A stretch of DNA of 63,451 nt from Pseudomonadota bacterium. Its GTDB lineage: Bacteria > Desulfobacterota > Desulfobulbia > Desulfobulbales > JAHJIY01. The position numbers were made by a program, and so were the translations under genes. The notes below the pieces were generated by a model, which did no database searches, was not told where the DNA came from, and was given only the letters and a program-made list of their open reading frames with translations. The stretch is from contig JAHJIY010000074.1 of NCBI GenBank assembly GCA_018823175.1, forward strand, positions 1 to 63,451, given 5' to 3'. Positions 24,419 to 35,178 of the stretch are shown here, piece after piece (positions within the stretch are counted from its first letter, which is position 1; each line of letters begins with the position of its first letter).

Positions 24419-27400
24419 GCTCCAGTTGGGGTAGCGGTTGTTTTGTTTTATCTTGCGAGGTCTCTTTTTTCTTTGCGGTGCTTAAATGTCGCCATAGTCC
24501 GTCAGTGCTGAAACACTCCCAGCCCCATTTTAACCAGCGCAAAAGGGCGAAAGCCAGCCAAATGGCCCAGAGCAGCATGCTTATTCGATAATACATTAAA
24601 GGTACTGAAAAGAGCCAGGACTGTGGAAGAATATTTTCTGTGCGGTCCAGGTACCAGTTTAGATTGTATGCGGTTGAACCGTTGCCCGCAATCTGCATAT
24701 TCGGCTCCCCGAGCAGGCCATGCTGAATGGCATAAAACAGAGCGAAGGCGGCAGCCAGGGTCAGGGCGGCAAGGCTGATCTGGGTCAGATTAAACAGCTT
24801 GTTGTTGAGTTGCTTGCCTTTCTTTTGTCTTAAGCCAAGGGCCAGGAGCCAGAATACCACCAGCAGACTGATGGTGATGTCAACCTGGCTTAGCCCCAGC
24901 CCCAGCAGGATCCACTGATGTGTTTTCAGGGTGGTAAGCCCAATTCGTCCCAGGAGAAATCCAAGGATGATTATAACCAATACTTCGCCCCAGAAAAGGA
25001 CGGCCGGTCCCATTTGCGGGCCGCCGGTAAACAAAATCCAGCGGTCATGCGGCATTTGAATTTTTATTGAGTTGTTGACGCTGTTGACTCCCAGGTCAAC
25101 AGCCGGGGTAATTAAGGTTAAGGGCAAAATCGTTGATTGTCGCCAGCTCAGATTTATGGTTTGTGCGCCCGGTTTAATCGGGAAGGTTACACCGCGGCCC
25201 TGTTGTCTGATCGGTTGGCTTTGGCCATTGATCGCAACCGATTGCAGTTTGGCCGCGTCAGGCATCATCACGGTATGCTGGGTGCCGCGACTGCTGCGGA
25301 TGGTAAAATTAAATTCGGTGTCGGTTGCCCGCAGGCCTGGTTTTATAATAAGAGAGGTTGCATCAAAGGTTAAGGTCGGACCGGGCACTCCCTCCGGGCG
25401 GCTGACGGCAAAGGTTACGGTTTCTCCGGGCCAGGGGCGCCATTGCGGCTGCCAGTGGCCGCTCTGGTCCTGATGATGGATAACCGGGATACCCGAGGAC
25501 TCAACGTGCCAGAGCGGGCTGATATCGAGGCGCCAGCTTTCCGTCCAGTTGATCGATTCCGGCGCGGTCAGGGTGAAATTGTCGCTCTTGGCAAAAACCG
25601 AATTGAAATCAGCCGACCATTCATCCGGGCCCATATTAATCAGCACCTTATTGTCGGTGACCCGCAGGTGACTGCTGGTCACCGATTCTCCGGGCAGTAG
25701 GGGGATTTCAATAATAATCGGCACCCCGGCCGGGGATCTGCGGCTAATGATCGTTTCGATACTCCAATCCAGCCCAAGATGGATAATCCGTTCTACCAGC
25801 ACAAATGGTGGTAGAACGCCGCTTTCTATGCCTGCCCCGGGGTCATCTATATTCTGTTGTCGGGTTAACTGTAACTGGGCATCTGCCACCCCATTTTCAT
25901 TGAGCCCCTCCACCGACCAGTTTGGGGTCTTGCATTCAATCAGATTTGGTTTTAAAGGCAGGTCGATCTGGATGGTTTGACGATTGGGTATGGGCGCTTT
26001 GATCAATACCTGGTGTTGGCCTTTGGCAAGTTTGAGCCAGAGTATTTTTTGCTGGTCCCGCTGAAGAGACCAGGCGGTTTTGCCGTCAACCAGCACCTGG
26101 TTGGTCGACCAGTCCCGACCGGTCCCCGGCAGCGGCACGCTGACCTCGGCCATGGTGTGGATCTCAAGGCGGGTGACCATCTCCTGGTCGTCCACCTCCA
26201 GCAGCATACGGGGGATGGCGGCGCAATCAGGTAGACATTCATCCGGCGCAAGCAGCCGTTCCTGAAGCTGGGAGAGTAACTCGGATGATGGCATTTCAGC
26301 TCTGAGCGGAGTTGGAGTTGAGAGCAGTGCGAGAACAGTAATCCCAGTAATGACGGCGACCGGGGGCTTGAGGCTGAACCCTTTGCCTCGCTGATAACGG
26401 AGATTGACGAAACAGAGGGCTAGTCCGGTCAGCAGGATTACCCGCAGAAAACAGAGCAATTTGTTGATGGCCGGTGGGATCAGGGTCAGGTGGATCTGCT
26501 GATTTTTTTCTACCGGGCCGTTCCAGTTCATCGGCAAGGAACGCCAGCGCCAGTTAGGCAGGCCGGGACCGGTCTGGACCATCGCTTTACTGTCGAATTG
26601 CGACAGGGCGGTGCTTTTTGATCGGGCTGACCGGCTATCGGCATAGTATCCTTTTGGGGCCGATATTTTTGCTTCCTGCCGCGCGAGAAGATTGGAACTT
26701 TTCATGTCCATTTCAAAAGTTTGTTCCTCAGGAACAGCGGCGGGCTGATTCATGTGGTCAGCGGTTTGCGGCATTTCCTGATCGGCCATTTTTGAAGGCG
26801 AAAATTGAAAAGTAGTTGGTGCAAAATTATTGAATTCCAGTTGGGGGTATATCCCCAATCTGACCTGGTGGACCATGAATGGAATGGCGATTATCGCCAG
26901 ACAGAGTAGGACGAGATTACGATAGGTTAAGGTAAAAGAGGCGATCCGGCCCTTGGGCAGGACTCTGAGCAGACCGGAGGCGGCCAAGAGATTGAGCCAG
27001 ATCCAGCGCGGCGCTCCCGGCTCATGATAGGTTATGAGCAAGGTCAGCAGGGCCAGGACGCCACGTCCGAGTCCCCATAGTCTGGTGACTGCCAGGCCGA
27101 TGATCAGCACCAGAAAAAGGTCAAGCAGGGTCCAGTTTTTTAACCAGGTCGGGACGCGGTCGATGCCGTCGGCATCGAATAGACGCCAACCGGCCGGTAG
27201 GTTGAGAACGGCGCTGACTTTCTGAAAATCATGGTTCCAGCCGACGGCCGGCATCTCGCTCATCCGAATGGTCCGGCTATCGGCGGTCAGGTTAAGTTGA
27301 CCGCGTCTGATCTCTACCCCGGTCCGGGATGAGCCGCTCTTTTGGGTAATCAACTGGTCGCGGCCATCAACCGCCACTCGCCCGAGGATCGCGGGTAGAT

Positions 27401-28565
27401 TCATCTCCAGACGCCATTGCTTGGTGATGGAACCGGTAATATTGTCTTGCACGGTAAAGCCGCCGCCATCTTCATCCAGCCAGATATTACGGAACAGGGT
27501 CAATTGGTCCGGGGCCGGATCAGGGTCACCTCGTTTTTGTTCAATAATTTGAAAGGTATCGCCTTTTTTGATCAGGTAGGTTGGCAGCTGGCGCCATTGT
27601 GAAGGCAAGGTGGTCTGGTTGGGGTCAATGGGGTCAACGCCATGAATTGAGGTGAGGCGGAGGTGGTTCTGGGCCTCATAGACCCAGATTTCCGTCTCCG
27701 GCCAGGGGCCGGTATTTTCCGAAAAGAATATTTTGTCGGTTGGTCCCTGGTGGCGGGCGATGAAATTGATAGTCCAGCGGCCCGGTCGGACCTGGACCCG
27801 GAGCCGGCCGTCCTCTTCCAGTCTGGCCGGCAGGGGGCTGGACAGGGAGAGCGGGATATAGTCTGTCGGCAGGCGCCAACCAAGGAGGACCTCTCTGGGC
27901 TGGCCGGTAACATCCAGTTCGAGTCTGGTTGTCAGGGCAAGAGGAATGGCATCAAGGATATGCCGGTAGACCCTGATTTCCATTTTGTTTTCTGCAAGAT
28001 CTGTCGCGTGGTTATTGTCGCTGTTTGGGCTGAGCCAAAGAATAGACTGGCTATCAACCTCCGGGAATTTTACCATCTGGTCGTTAAGGGTCAGTTCGAG
28101 CAGGCCGGTCTGGGGTGGCAGTTGCAGGGCCTCCGGTTGTTTTGACCAGGTGAATGATCCGTTTATCTTATGGGTGCCGGCCGGCAGGAAGAGGGATGGT
28201 CGTCCGGCCCTGGTTGTAATGGTGGCGGGGCGTTCATTTAGTTCAACCTGTCGGGGCCAGTATTTATCGTTACCCGGCAGGTTGACCCAGCCGCTGGTCT
28301 CCATTACCCATTTCTGGCTGAATGAACCATTTTGATCTGAGATGTTAAGGCGCAATTTGGCGGGCCAGGCGCAGAAATGGCGCGGTTCATTATATTGAAA
28401 GGTACAGGTATTATCTTGCTGGTCATAGAGGACCCAGTCCACCCAAGGTTTTAAAGGAGCTGGTATTTCCTGCAACTGGAGTCTGGCTGCTGTCGCGTCT
28501 GATTCGGGAAGGGTCAAAAGCAAAGAGAGCAGGATAAAAGTGGCCGCAAACAGTCTTTTAGTCAA
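24384..28565 (-). CDS. Large exported membrane protein with duplicated beta-rich module
   Basis: 1393 residues, not a family I recognise. A signal peptide is at 1-25. A beta-rich exported region (about 26-470) is followed by membrane segments (about 480-590), a linker, more hydrophobic segments (about 705-760) ending in a signal-like [10 protein letters not shown], a second beta-rich region (about 765-1170) and C-terminal membrane helices. The two exported regions look related: each begins with a Cys pair (C54/C65; ECLPDC) and shares a pattern of LPG, Trp, then two strands and a G(T/Q)H turn (about 94-133 and 805-845). It ends inside the ychJ start. It is probably an envelope protein; the function is unknown. 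Confidence 0.75.
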   Translation of the reverse strand: MTKRLFAATFILLSLLLTLPESDATAARLQLQEIPAPLKPWVDWVLYDQQDNTCTFQYNEPRHFCAWPAKLRLNISDQNGSFSQKWVMETSGWVNLPGNDKYWPRQVELNERPATITTRAGRPSLFLPAGTHKINGSFTWSKQPEALQLPPQTGLLELTLNDQMVKFPEVDSQSILWLSPNSDNNHATDLAENKMEIRVYRHILDAIPLALTTRLELDVTGQPREVLLGWRLPTDYIPLSLSSPLPARLEEDGRLRVQVRPGRWTINFIARHQGPTDKIFFSENTGPWPETEIWVYEAQNHLRLTSIHGVDPIDPNQTTLPSQWRQLPTYLIKKGDTFQIIEQKRGDPDPAPDQLTLFRNIWLDEDGGGFTVQDNITGSITKQWRLEMNLPAILGRVAVDGRDQLITQKSGSSRTGVEIRRGQLNLTADSRTIRMSEMPAVGWNHDFQKVSAVLNLPAGWRLFDADGIDRVPTWLKNWTLLDLFLVLIIGLAVTRLWGLGRGVLALLTLLITYHEPGAPRWIWLNLLAASGLLRVLPKGRIASFTLTYRNLVLLCLAIIAIPFMVHQVRLGIYPQLEFNNFAPTTFQFSPSKMADQEMPQTADHMNQPAAVPEEQTFEMDMKSSNLLARQEAKISAPKGYYADSRSARSKSTALSQFDSKAMVQTGPGLPNWRWRSLPMNWNGPVEKNQQIHLTLIPPAINKLLCFLRVILLTGLALCFVNLRYQRGKGFSLKPPVAVITGITVLALLSTPTPLRAEMPSSELLSQLQERLLAPDECLPDCAAIPRMLLEVDDQEMVTRLEIHTMAEVSVPLPGTGRDWSTNQVLVDGKTAWSLQRDQQKILWLKLAKGQHQVLIKAPIPNRQTIQIDLPLKPNLIECKTPNWSVEGLNENGVADAQLQLTRQQNIDDPGAGIESGVLPPFVLVERIIHLGLDWSIETIISRRSPAGVPIIIEIPLLPGESVTSSHLRVTDNKVLINMGPDEWSADFNSVFAKSDNFTLTAPESINWTESWRLDISPLWHVESSGIPVIHHQDQSGHWQPQWRPWPGETVTFAVSRPEGVPGPTLTFDATSLIIKPGLRATDTEFNFTIRSSRGTQHTVMMPDAAKLQSVAINGQSQPIRQQGRGVTFPIKPGAQTINLSWRQSTILPLTLITPAVDLGVNSVNNSIKIQMPHDRWILFTGGPQMGPAVLFWGEVLVIIILGFLLGRIGLTTLKTHQWILLGLGLSQVDITISLLVVFWLLALGLRQKKGKQLNNKLFNLTQISLAALTLAAAFALFYAIQHGLLGEPNMQIAGNGSTAYNLNWYLDRTENILPQSWLFSVPLMYYRISMLLWAIWLAFALLRWLKWGWECFSTDGLWRHLSTAKKKETSQDKTKQPLPQLELEPDDDNPAKK

Positions 28566-28644
28566 AATCGGCTCTCCATTAAAATTTTTTCACTACTCAA
28601 CTTTACCGGCGTCGCCAAAGGTTAAAATAAGCCGGTGTAATTTT

Positions 28645-28760
28645 GTAGCTCCCCGCGGCAGCTAAGCAAACAACGAGAGACTTCGCGCTGCTGGGAATGT
28701 GCTTCGTAGCAGATAAGCAGACTTCGAATGCCCTCGGGGTGTATTGCGCTTTGCATGTTC
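28645..28760 (-). repeat. Palindromic repeat family 2, copy near DUF349 gene
   Basis: On the minus strand it starts GAACATGCAAAGCG (28747-28760), continues with GAAGTCTGCTTATCTGC, CGAAGCACATTCCCAGC and ends CTGCCGCGGGGAGCTAC. It aligns along its length to 23597 onward. It lies 3' of the DUF349 gene. A further perfect 9 bp inverted repeat, TTGCGCTTT (28744-28752) with AAAGCGCAA (28777-28785), frames its end. The surrounding gap 28566-28818 holds no gene. Confidence 0.75.
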
Positions 28761-28818
28761 AAAGCGGCGAGGCTGTAAAGCGCAACAACCATTTATTTGC
28801 CCGGCCTGGATGTGGTTG

Positions 28819-31800
28819 CTATTTCTTTGGTTCTTTTTCCGGACGATCATCTTTGTAGAAAGAATCAAGCGCTTTGCGGTAGCGTTGCCAAAGAGGTTTG
28901 TCATTAATCCGGGGCACCGACCCGATTTTTTCCCATGCCTGTTGGATCAGTTGTACTTCGGTTTTCTTGGCCTGCTGATCATTGCGGTTGCCGGCCATGA
29001 TGAAATTTGCCTCCATGGAAAGCTTCAGCTGCTCGGCTAAAGACAGGGCCTGGTTTTGAAAAGCGGTTGATTTACCGGCCGGTTGCCCGGTTATGTTTTC
29101 CAACTGCAGGCACAGTGTTTCTTTCTTTTTTAAATTTTCGATCTGTTCGGCCTGCAGTTCCTCAAAATGTTGTCGTCTTCCCTCAAAAAAGCAGTCGCAG
29201 ATTGTTTTGAAATTTTGGTTTAATTCCTTGTCATCCTGATGGGCTGCGGGACCGACTTCCTTCCATTCCTTTTGTAGGGTTTGCAATTGTTTGGCGATAT
29301 CTTTGTCACTGCCGGCACTGGCTATTTCTTCGGCTCGGAGCAGGATTTCTTCTTTTTTAGTTTTATTTTTCAGGTGTACTTCCCCTAGTTGATCGAGGCG
29401 CAGATTGCGGATCTTGAAAAATTCGTCGCAGGGTTGATGAAAACGCTGCCAGATTTGTTCATTTTGATCCTGGGGTACCGGGCCGATCTCCTTCCATTGC
29501 TGCTGTAATTCGGCTAGTTTAACGGCGGTCAGGCGCATGGTATTGTCGTCTGATTCTTCGTTGGTTGCAGCCAGAATGCTCTCTACTTCAAGGCAAAGAG
29601 CTTCTTTGCGTTGAAGATTCTCCTGCCGCTGTTCGTCCATCCAGTTAAAGAATTTATCACACGAGGCCCGGAATTTTTTCCAGACCTCTTTTTCTTGCTC
29701 CCGGGGGACGTGGCCGATTTTTTTCCAGCGGGTTTGCAACTGACGGAATTTTTCATTATTCTCCCATTGCGGCTCGTCGCATAGAAGGGCTGCTTCTATG
29801 CATAATTTTTCTTTTTCCTGCAGATTATTGAGTCGTTCCTTTTCCGTTTCGGCAAAATTTGTATGACGGCGTTCGAAGAAATGATTGCAGGCCTGGCGGA
29901 ACCTGGCGTAGATTTTGTCTTCCTGTCTTGGTTGCAGAGGAGGTTTTATTTCTTTCCATTGTGCCTGCAGGGCTTTTAGTTTGTCGGCGGTGGCCTGCCA
30001 GTCGGTCGATTCTGATAGTTCCTCGGCCAGGACGCACAACTCTTCCTTGCGCTTTAGTGTTTCCTGTTTTTTCTGTTTTAATTCATCAAAATATGGCTGA
30101 CAACGCTCGTAGTTGCGGGTACAGGCCGCATGAAATTTGTCCCACAGCTTTTGCGAGACTTTTCTAGGGACCGGGCCGATTTCTTTCCAGGCGGCTTGTA
30201 ATTTTTTGATCTCGCCGACTATCCTTTCCAGATTTTCTTCGGAGTCGAGTTCTTCGCTGGCTTTTAATAGTTTTTCTTTAAGGGTCTGGTTGCTCCATTG
30301 TTGCCAGTCCTGCTCGTGATAAAATTCCTGCTGTTTGCCGGAAAAATTTTCAAGCGCCGCTCGATAACGGTTGGTAATTTCTTCCTTGTCCGCTCCGAAG
30401 AGAGGGGGCAGAGATTCCCACTGGGCATGCAGAATTTTTATCTGATTGTCGGCCTTTGTTCGATTTTCAGCTGTGATCAGTTCTTCAATCTGTTCAATTA
30501 AGGCCTGACGTTTGGCCATGTTTTCCTGCCGGGCCTCGTGGCTGGCTTTTTCCAGTTCCTGTAAAAGTTCCGTTAATTTCTGGCGCAGGGCGACAAGACG
30601 CTCATGCCATGATCCTGATGTAAGATAACGGAATGAGTGCTGGGCAATATTTTTTTCCAGTTCGGTCAGCCATTGGAGTTTGCGGGTTGGGGATTGTTGA
30701 TCGGTCGAGGTAATTGTTTCAAATTCCTGCTCGAAGGCGGTTAGTGTTTCACATTCCAGGTCTATTTGTTTTTGGGTTTTTTCGAAGGACTGGCAAGCTT
30801 TTTCAAAACGAGTTTTCAGGGCCTCGCTGGGTGATGTCCCGTATTCCTTGTCATTGACCGCCTGTTGCCAGGCGGAAAAAAAGTTTTTGAATTTTTCGGA
30901 GCTTTCCTTTTCGATCGTGCCGATCAGTGCTTCAATGGCCGAGCAGATATTTTCATATTCGGCCAAACGGCTGATGATCAATTCGGCCTTGCGGCGTTCC
31001 TCAAGTATTTTTTCCTGTAGGGTCTGATATCGTTCCTGAAATTCGTTTAATAATTGTTCGAACTTCGGGTGCAGGGGATGGGTCTCTTCTTGGTCAATTT
31101 CTTGCCAGGCGCGGCGTAATTCTGCAAATGGTTCAGCGGCTAAATCAAGGTTGGCAGAAGTCAGCAGTTTTGTCCCCTGATCGATGATCTCCTGGAGTCT
31201 TGAATTAATTAATTCTTCTTTGGATGGTTTGTTGCGCTCGGCCTCAATCGCGGCTAGTTTTTCCAGGGCCAGTTTTCTGGCGGCCTTGCTGGCCCCTTTT
31301 TCCTTGATCCCTTTCAAAAGTTCTTCTTCGTGTATTTTGCCGACTGCGGCCAGCGCTGGGCCTTTGCCGCAGTTTTGTTCAACAATCGTTGAAAGTATTT
31401 TCTGGTCATCAATTCTGCTAACGGCCAACATCCTGATTTCCGGAGATTTTGCTTCTACCGCCACTCGGGCCAGAAGACCGATGTCGGTAAGCTTGGTCAG
31501 GCTGGTTTCTTTTGTCCCGGAATCGGCCGTGAGGATAATATCTTCAAACAGGAGGATATTGATTCTGGCCGTGATCGCTTGAGTGGCTGCCGGTTCCAGC
31601 TCTTGCCCGGCGAGAGTCTCCAGGGTCGTCTGGTCGTTGATTAATTCAATGGCGGCCAGCCGGACACTTAAATCCTTGTCGTCTTTAATCAGGGAGATCA
31701 GGACCTCCGGGGATGGACTTTCCATGGCCCGAACGGCAGATAGTCTTACTTCTGGATTGCTGTGCTGTAATTTCGGTTTTACAAAATCAAGTAATGCCAT
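28819..31800 (-). CDS. DUF349 repeat protein with N-terminal HEAT-like region
   Basis: 993 residues, cytoplasmic. Residues 1-160 look like HEAT/ARM helices (VRLSAVRAMESPSPEVLISL). From about 210 to the end there are about eight DUF349 repeats, recognised by WKEIGPVP-type cores (for example AAWKEIGPVPRKVSQKLWDKF, WKKIGHVPREQEKEVWKKF, WEKIGSVPRINDKPLWQRY), each followed by a long helix likely to form coiled coil. DUF349 proteins are described mostly by sequence, and I know of no settled function. The size and repeat structure suggest an extended scaffold. It is 22 bases downstream of the GIY-YIG gene. Confidence 0.88.
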   Translation of the reverse strand: MALLDFVKPKLQHSNPEVRLSAVRAMESPSPEVLISLIKDDKDLSVRLAAIELINDQTTLETLAGQELEPAATQAITARINILLFEDIILTADSGTKETSLTKLTDIGLLARVAVEAKSPEIRMLAVSRIDDQKILSTIVEQNCGKGPALAAVGKIHEEELLKGIKEKGASKAARKLALEKLAAIEAERNKPSKEELINSRLQEIIDQGTKLLTSANLDLAAEPFAELRRAWQEIDQEETHPLHPKFEQLLNEFQERYQTLQEKILEERRKAELIISRLAEYENICSAIEALIGTIEKESSEKFKNFFSAWQQAVNDKEYGTSPSEALKTRFEKACQSFEKTQKQIDLECETLTAFEQEFETITSTDQQSPTRKLQWLTELEKNIAQHSFRYLTSGSWHERLVALRQKLTELLQELEKASHEARQENMAKRQALIEQIEELITAENRTKADNQIKILHAQWESLPPLFGADKEEITNRYRAALENFSGKQQEFYHEQDWQQWSNQTLKEKLLKASEELDSEENLERIVGEIKKLQAAWKEIGPVPRKVSQKLWDKFHAACTRNYERCQPYFDELKQKKQETLKRKEELCVLAEELSESTDWQATADKLKALQAQWKEIKPPLQPRQEDKIYARFRQACNHFFERRHTNFAETEKERLNNLQEKEKLCIEAALLCDEPQWENNEKFRQLQTRWKKIGHVPREQEKEVWKKFRASCDKFFNWMDEQRQENLQRKEALCLEVESILAATNEESDDNTMRLTAVKLAELQQQWKEIGPVPQDQNEQIWQRFHQPCDEFFKIRNLRLDQLGEVHLKNKTKKEEILLRAEEIASAGSDKDIAKQLQTLQKEWKEVGPAAHQDDKELNQNFKTICDCFFEGRRQHFEELQAEQIENLKKKETLCLQLENITGQPAGKSTAFQNQALSLAEQLKLSMEANFIMAGNRNDQQAKKTEVQLIQQAWEKIGSVPRINDKPLWQRYRKALDSFYKDDRPEKEPKK

Positions 31801-31822
31801 GTTTGAAACCTGTAGTAGGGAG

Positions 31823-32098
31823 TCATGTCAAAGGCAGATTTTCTTGCCCGATGAGGACGGTTTTGTGGCGTAAGGACATTTGTTTTATCTGGTATTCACG
31901 TTTTGACGCCTCGGACCGGTTGTGTTGTTCTTCGGCATATACCAGCGTCACCGGTCCTCGTGAGCGGGTATATTTGGCGCCTTTATTGCTGTTATGTTGC
32001 TCGATTCTCTGTGCTAAATTTCGGGCAATTCCGGTGTATAAGGTGTTGTCGAGGCAACGAACGATATAAACATACCATTTTTTTTTGTTATCTTTCAT
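31823..32098 (-). CDS. GIY-YIG domain protein (UPF0213/YhbQ-like)
   Basis: 91 residues, a lone GIY-YIG nuclease-fold domain: WYVYIVRC (GIY strand), LYTGIARNLAQRIEQHN (YIG strand and Arg helix), YTRSRGPVTLVYAE and the Glu in SEASKREYQIKQM. This is the normal size for the YhbQ-like group, thought to be small DNA-repair-associated nucleases. The key Tyr, Arg and Glu residues are present. It is upstream of the DUF349 gene on the same strand and divergent from a hybrid kinase. Confidence 0.88.
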   Translation of the reverse strand: MKDNKKKWYVYIVRCLDNTLYTGIARNLAQRIEQHNSNKGAKYTRSRGPVTLVYAEEQHNRSEASKREYQIKQMSLRHKTVLIGQENLPLT

Positions 32099-32202
32099 GG
32101 TTTCGGCCCAAATATTTTACGTACAGACTGTAGCAGAAGACAAATAGATTTTACAAGGAAAAGCAACTTGATCTTTATTGTTATAAACATCTAAACTGGT
32201 TT

Positions 32203-34290
32203 ATGGACTTTGAAAATAATGAGCAAAAAGAATTGCAGAAAATTTATGAGCAGGGGTTGGCCTTAAACTCTTTGGGGCGAAAGGTCAGCGCCAGCCTGTC
32301 GTTGAAGGATGTGGTCAAGGCGGCCCTCGATGAGGCGGCGGCGGCGATCTCTCCGGATCTGGCCGTTCTCTACTTGCGAAAAGAGGATAAGTTGATCCTG
32401 CTTGATGCTCTTTTTGATCATAAAGAAATCAGGTGGCATGGACCGGAAGTAAAGAACGTGGGGACCTGTCTCTGTGGGATGGCGGCCGAGGGGCTCCCGA
32501 TTTATTCGGGGAATATTCTGCTCGACTCGCGCTGTATTCTCAATGAATGCAAGGATTCCGGGATTATTTCATTTGCCGCTTTGCCTTTGCTCAAAGGCGA
32601 TAGTGTGCTCGGGGTGTTGGGACTTGGCTCCCGGCAGGAAGATGATTTTGGCGGTGATAAAACTTTCCTGGAAACCGTGGCCAGCCAGGTCGCTATCGGC
32701 CTGCAGAACGCCTTGTTGTACGAACAGGTGCATGGTCAGGCCTCTGAGCTTGAAAAGCAGGTGGTAAGACTCAAGGCCGCTGAAAAGGAGTTGCTGGCAG
32801 AAAAAAATAAAATGGAGGCGGCTTTTACCGCCATGAACGAGGGAATAACCGTTCAGGATATTAACTTCAAGATTTTATACCAGAATGCCCGGCAAAGGGA
32901 GCGCCAGGGTGACCATCTGGGCGAATACTGCTACCGGGCCTATCAGAATAAGGAGCAGGTTTGTGAAGGGTGTCCCCTGGCCAAGTGCTTTAAAGACGGC
33001 AAAACCCATAAAAGGGAGACCAGCGCCCAGACCGAAAAAGGTCCCATTTACATGGAGGTGACCGCCAGCCCGATGTTTGACGCGGACGGCAAAATTGTCG
33101 GCGGGATGGAGGTGGTAAGAGACATTACGGAATACCGGAAACTTAACGCTCAGTATCTGCAGGCCCAGAAGATGGAATCAATTGGTCGCCTGGCCGGTGG
33201 TCTGGCCCATGATTTCAATAATATCCTGACCAGCATTATTGGTTATAGCGAGCTGGTGCTGATGGTTTTGCCCAAGGAGATGACAACGATCCGGGAGGAC
33301 ATCGGGTTAATCCGAAGCGCCGGAGATAAGGCCGCGGTTTTAACGCGTCAGTTACTGGCCTTCAGCCGTAAGCAAAAACTGGAAACCAAAGTGGTTAACC
33401 TGAATGTTATCGTCAATGACCTGGCCAAAATGATGCGCCGGATGATCGGGGAGGATGTAACCCTGATCATTAACACCAAGACAAAGGTGAAAAATATTCT
33501 GGCGGATAGCGCCCAGATTGAACAGATATTGATGAATCTTGCGGTCAATTCACGGGATGCCATGCCACTGGGCGGCAATCTGGTGATCGAGACCCAGGAT
33601 GTTGAACTTACCGAGGATTATGCCCAGAAACATCCTAACGTGAAGCCCGGTTCTTATGTGATGTTGGCTATGGCTGATATCGGCGAGGGGATGAGCAAAG
33701 AGGTGCTGGATAATATCTTCGAGCCATTCTTCACGACCAAGCAACAGGGGCAGGGCACCGGATTGGGTCTGGCCACGGTCTATGGTATCGTCAAGCAGCA
33801 CCAGGGTCACATTAATGTTTATAGTGAAAAGGGTTTCGGCACGACTTTTAAGATATATTTTCCGTCGGTCTCTTCGGAAGAGGACGTTGTTAAAACCGGA
33901 GAATACAAACCAATGCCGAGGGGGGAGGAAACAATTCTCGTGGTTGATGATGAGCCTTCCATCCGTCAATTGATTGTTGATGCTCTACAGCCTTTGGGAT
34001 ATCAGCTGTTGGGTGCGGCCTCCGGTCCGGAGGCGCTGGAGGTGGCGGAAAAGTATGCCGGACGGATCGATTTGCTGTTGACCGACGTGATCATGCCGAG
34101 AATGAACGGTCCGGAGTTGGTTGAAAAGTTCAGGGATAAATATCCGCAGACCAAGATTGTTTATATGTCGGGCTATCTGGATACCGGGCTGACTTCTGCC
34201 AATATGGAGTTATCAACGGATGTCTTTTTGAATAAACCAATATCGCCCAGCAAGTTGGCTATAACCTTGCGGACGGTTCTGGACAAGTAG
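32203..34290 (+). CDS. Soluble hybrid histidine kinase with GAF, Cys-rich PAS and receiver
   Basis: 695 residues. GAF (about 25-180), coiled coil (180-205), PAS (about 205-310), HisKA with His336 in GGLAHDFNN, HATPase (DIGEGM near 492, GTGLGLA near 518), and a C-terminal receiver with Asp628 as phospho-acceptor. The PAS domain holds a Cys cluster, [10 protein letters not shown] then [11 protein letters not shown] (four Cys), a pattern found in PAS domains of anaerobes that may bind metal or sense redox state. There is no membrane segment or output domain. It stands alone, divergent from the GIY-YIG gene and convergent with the Bat operon. Confidence 0.92.
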   Translation: MDFENNEQKELQKIYEQGLALNSLGRKVSASLSLKDVVKAALDEAAAAISPDLAVLYLRKEDKLILLDALFDHKEIRWHGPEVKNVGTCLCGMAAEGLPIYSGNILLDSRCILNECKDSGIISFAALPLLKGDSVLGVLGLGSRQEDDFGGDKTFLETVASQVAIGLQNALLYEQVHGQASELEKQVVRLKAAEKELLAEKNKMEAAFTAMNEGITVQDINFKILYQNARQRERQGDHLGEYCYRAYQNKEQVCEGCPLAKCFKDGKTHKRETSAQTEKGPIYMEVTASPMFDADGKIVGGMEVVRDITEYRKLNAQYLQAQKMESIGRLAGGLAHDFNNILTSIIGYSELVLMVLPKEMTTIREDIGLIRSAGDKAAVLTRQLLAFSRKQKLETKVVNLNVIVNDLAKMMRRMIGEDVTLIINTKTKVKNILADSAQIEQILMNLAVNSRDAMPLGGNLVIETQDVELTEDYAQKHPNVKPGSYVMLAMADIGEGMSKEVLDNIFEPFFTTKQQGQGTGLGLATVYGIVKQHQGHINVYSEKGFGTTFKIYFPSVSSEEDVVKTGEYKPMPRGEETILVVDDEPSIRQLIVDALQPLGYQLLGAASGPEALEVAEKYAGRIDLLLTDVIMPRMNGPELVEKFRDKYPQTKIVYMSGYLDTGLTSANMELSTDVFLNKPISPSKLAITLRTVLDK

Positions 34291-34316
34291 TTATTAACGC
34301 GAGGTGCTTGTCTTTT
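34282..34316. terminator. Possible terminator between kinase and Bat operon
   Basis: GACAAG (34282-34287, overlapping the kinase stop) can pair with CTTGTC (34307-34312), followed by TTTT. The loop is long (19 bases), so this is weak. Confidence 0.3.
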
Positions 34317-34318
34317 GG

Positions 34319-35176
34319 TTAAATCAGGCCGGCATTGGTTGATGGAATCCAACAGCGCCGGCCATCCCTTAATTCAATATAGAACCAGTTGTCCCGGTCT
34401 TCGATCAGCTTGAATTCGGTCCCGGCATGCAAGGGGGTGTCGAAGCTCGGTTGATAGTTGATGCCGTCTCCTTTTCTTGCCTCTGTTTGGGGGGTCAATA
34501 AAACTCCGTGTTGTTCCTCACTCAGATAATGGTCGGTGAGTAGCGAACCACCCAAGAGTAAAAATATTGCCAGGCAAATAAACAGTGGCCAGCGGGGCAG
34601 GAGTAGTTTGGTTAACAATAGGGCGGCATAAAGCCAAAAGACTGAATAAAACAGGATAAAGATCGAAGATTTTATTTTTGCCGGCAGATCGTAATGCCAG
34701 AAGAAAAGGGTCCGCAGTATTTTTTCTTCATTTTGTTCCTCTATTTTATCTTTCCTCTTGCTTAAAGCATAGTTGAGATTTTGTCGGAGATTGGGGTCGT
34801 TTGGCATAGAGCTTTCAGCCCGACGATAGTTCAAAATAGCCAGGCCGAGATCATCAAGCCGGAAATGGATGTTGCCGATATTGTAGAATATTTTTCCTGT
34901 TTTGATCCCGGATTGGGCCAGTTTTTCAAATCTGAGCAGAGATTTGCGGTAAAGATTAAGGCCCTGCTCACGATCAGTAGCGGTGATATTATTGGCCTGC
35001 CTGAAAAAATCATTGGCTTCTTGCAGCAGTTCAGTTTGTTCTTGGGCCGAGAGCATATTTTCGGTGGCCTCGGCGGCTGGCGGGACGGACAGCAGGGCGA
35101 TAACCAGCATCAGCCCCAGCCAGAGGAACTTTGCCGGTGAATTTGCCGGGCTTGATTTTTTTGTCAGAGAATTCAT
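34319..35176 (-). CDS. batE: BatE-like protein: TPR and SH3-like domains
   Basis: 285 residues. N-terminal signal segment (about 16-36), TPR region (about 45-145, IFYNIGNIHFRLDDLGLAIL), two membrane segments (about 175-220), and a C-terminal bacterial SH3-like domain ending in GRRCWIPSTNAGLI. This layout is that of BatE, the last gene of Bat operons. It starts 2 bases after batD. The periplasmic TPR and SH3 parts probably bind protein or cell wall. The Bat name comes from Bacteroides aerotolerance genes; the molecular job is unknown. Confidence 0.85.
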   Translation of the reverse strand: MNSLTKKSSPANSPAKFLWLGLMLVIALLSVPPAAEATENMLSAQEQTELLQEANDFFRQANNITATDREQGLNLYRKSLLRFEKLAQSGIKTGKIFYNIGNIHFRLDDLGLAILNYRRAESSMPNDPNLRQNLNYALSKRKDKIEEQNEEKILRTLFFWHYDLPAKIKSSIFILFYSVFWLYAALLLTKLLLPRWPLFICLAIFLLLGGSLLTDHYLSEEQHGVLLTPQTEARKGDGINYQPSFDTPLHAGTEFKLIEDRDNWFYIELRDGRRCWIPSTNAGLI

Positions 35177-35178
35177 TA

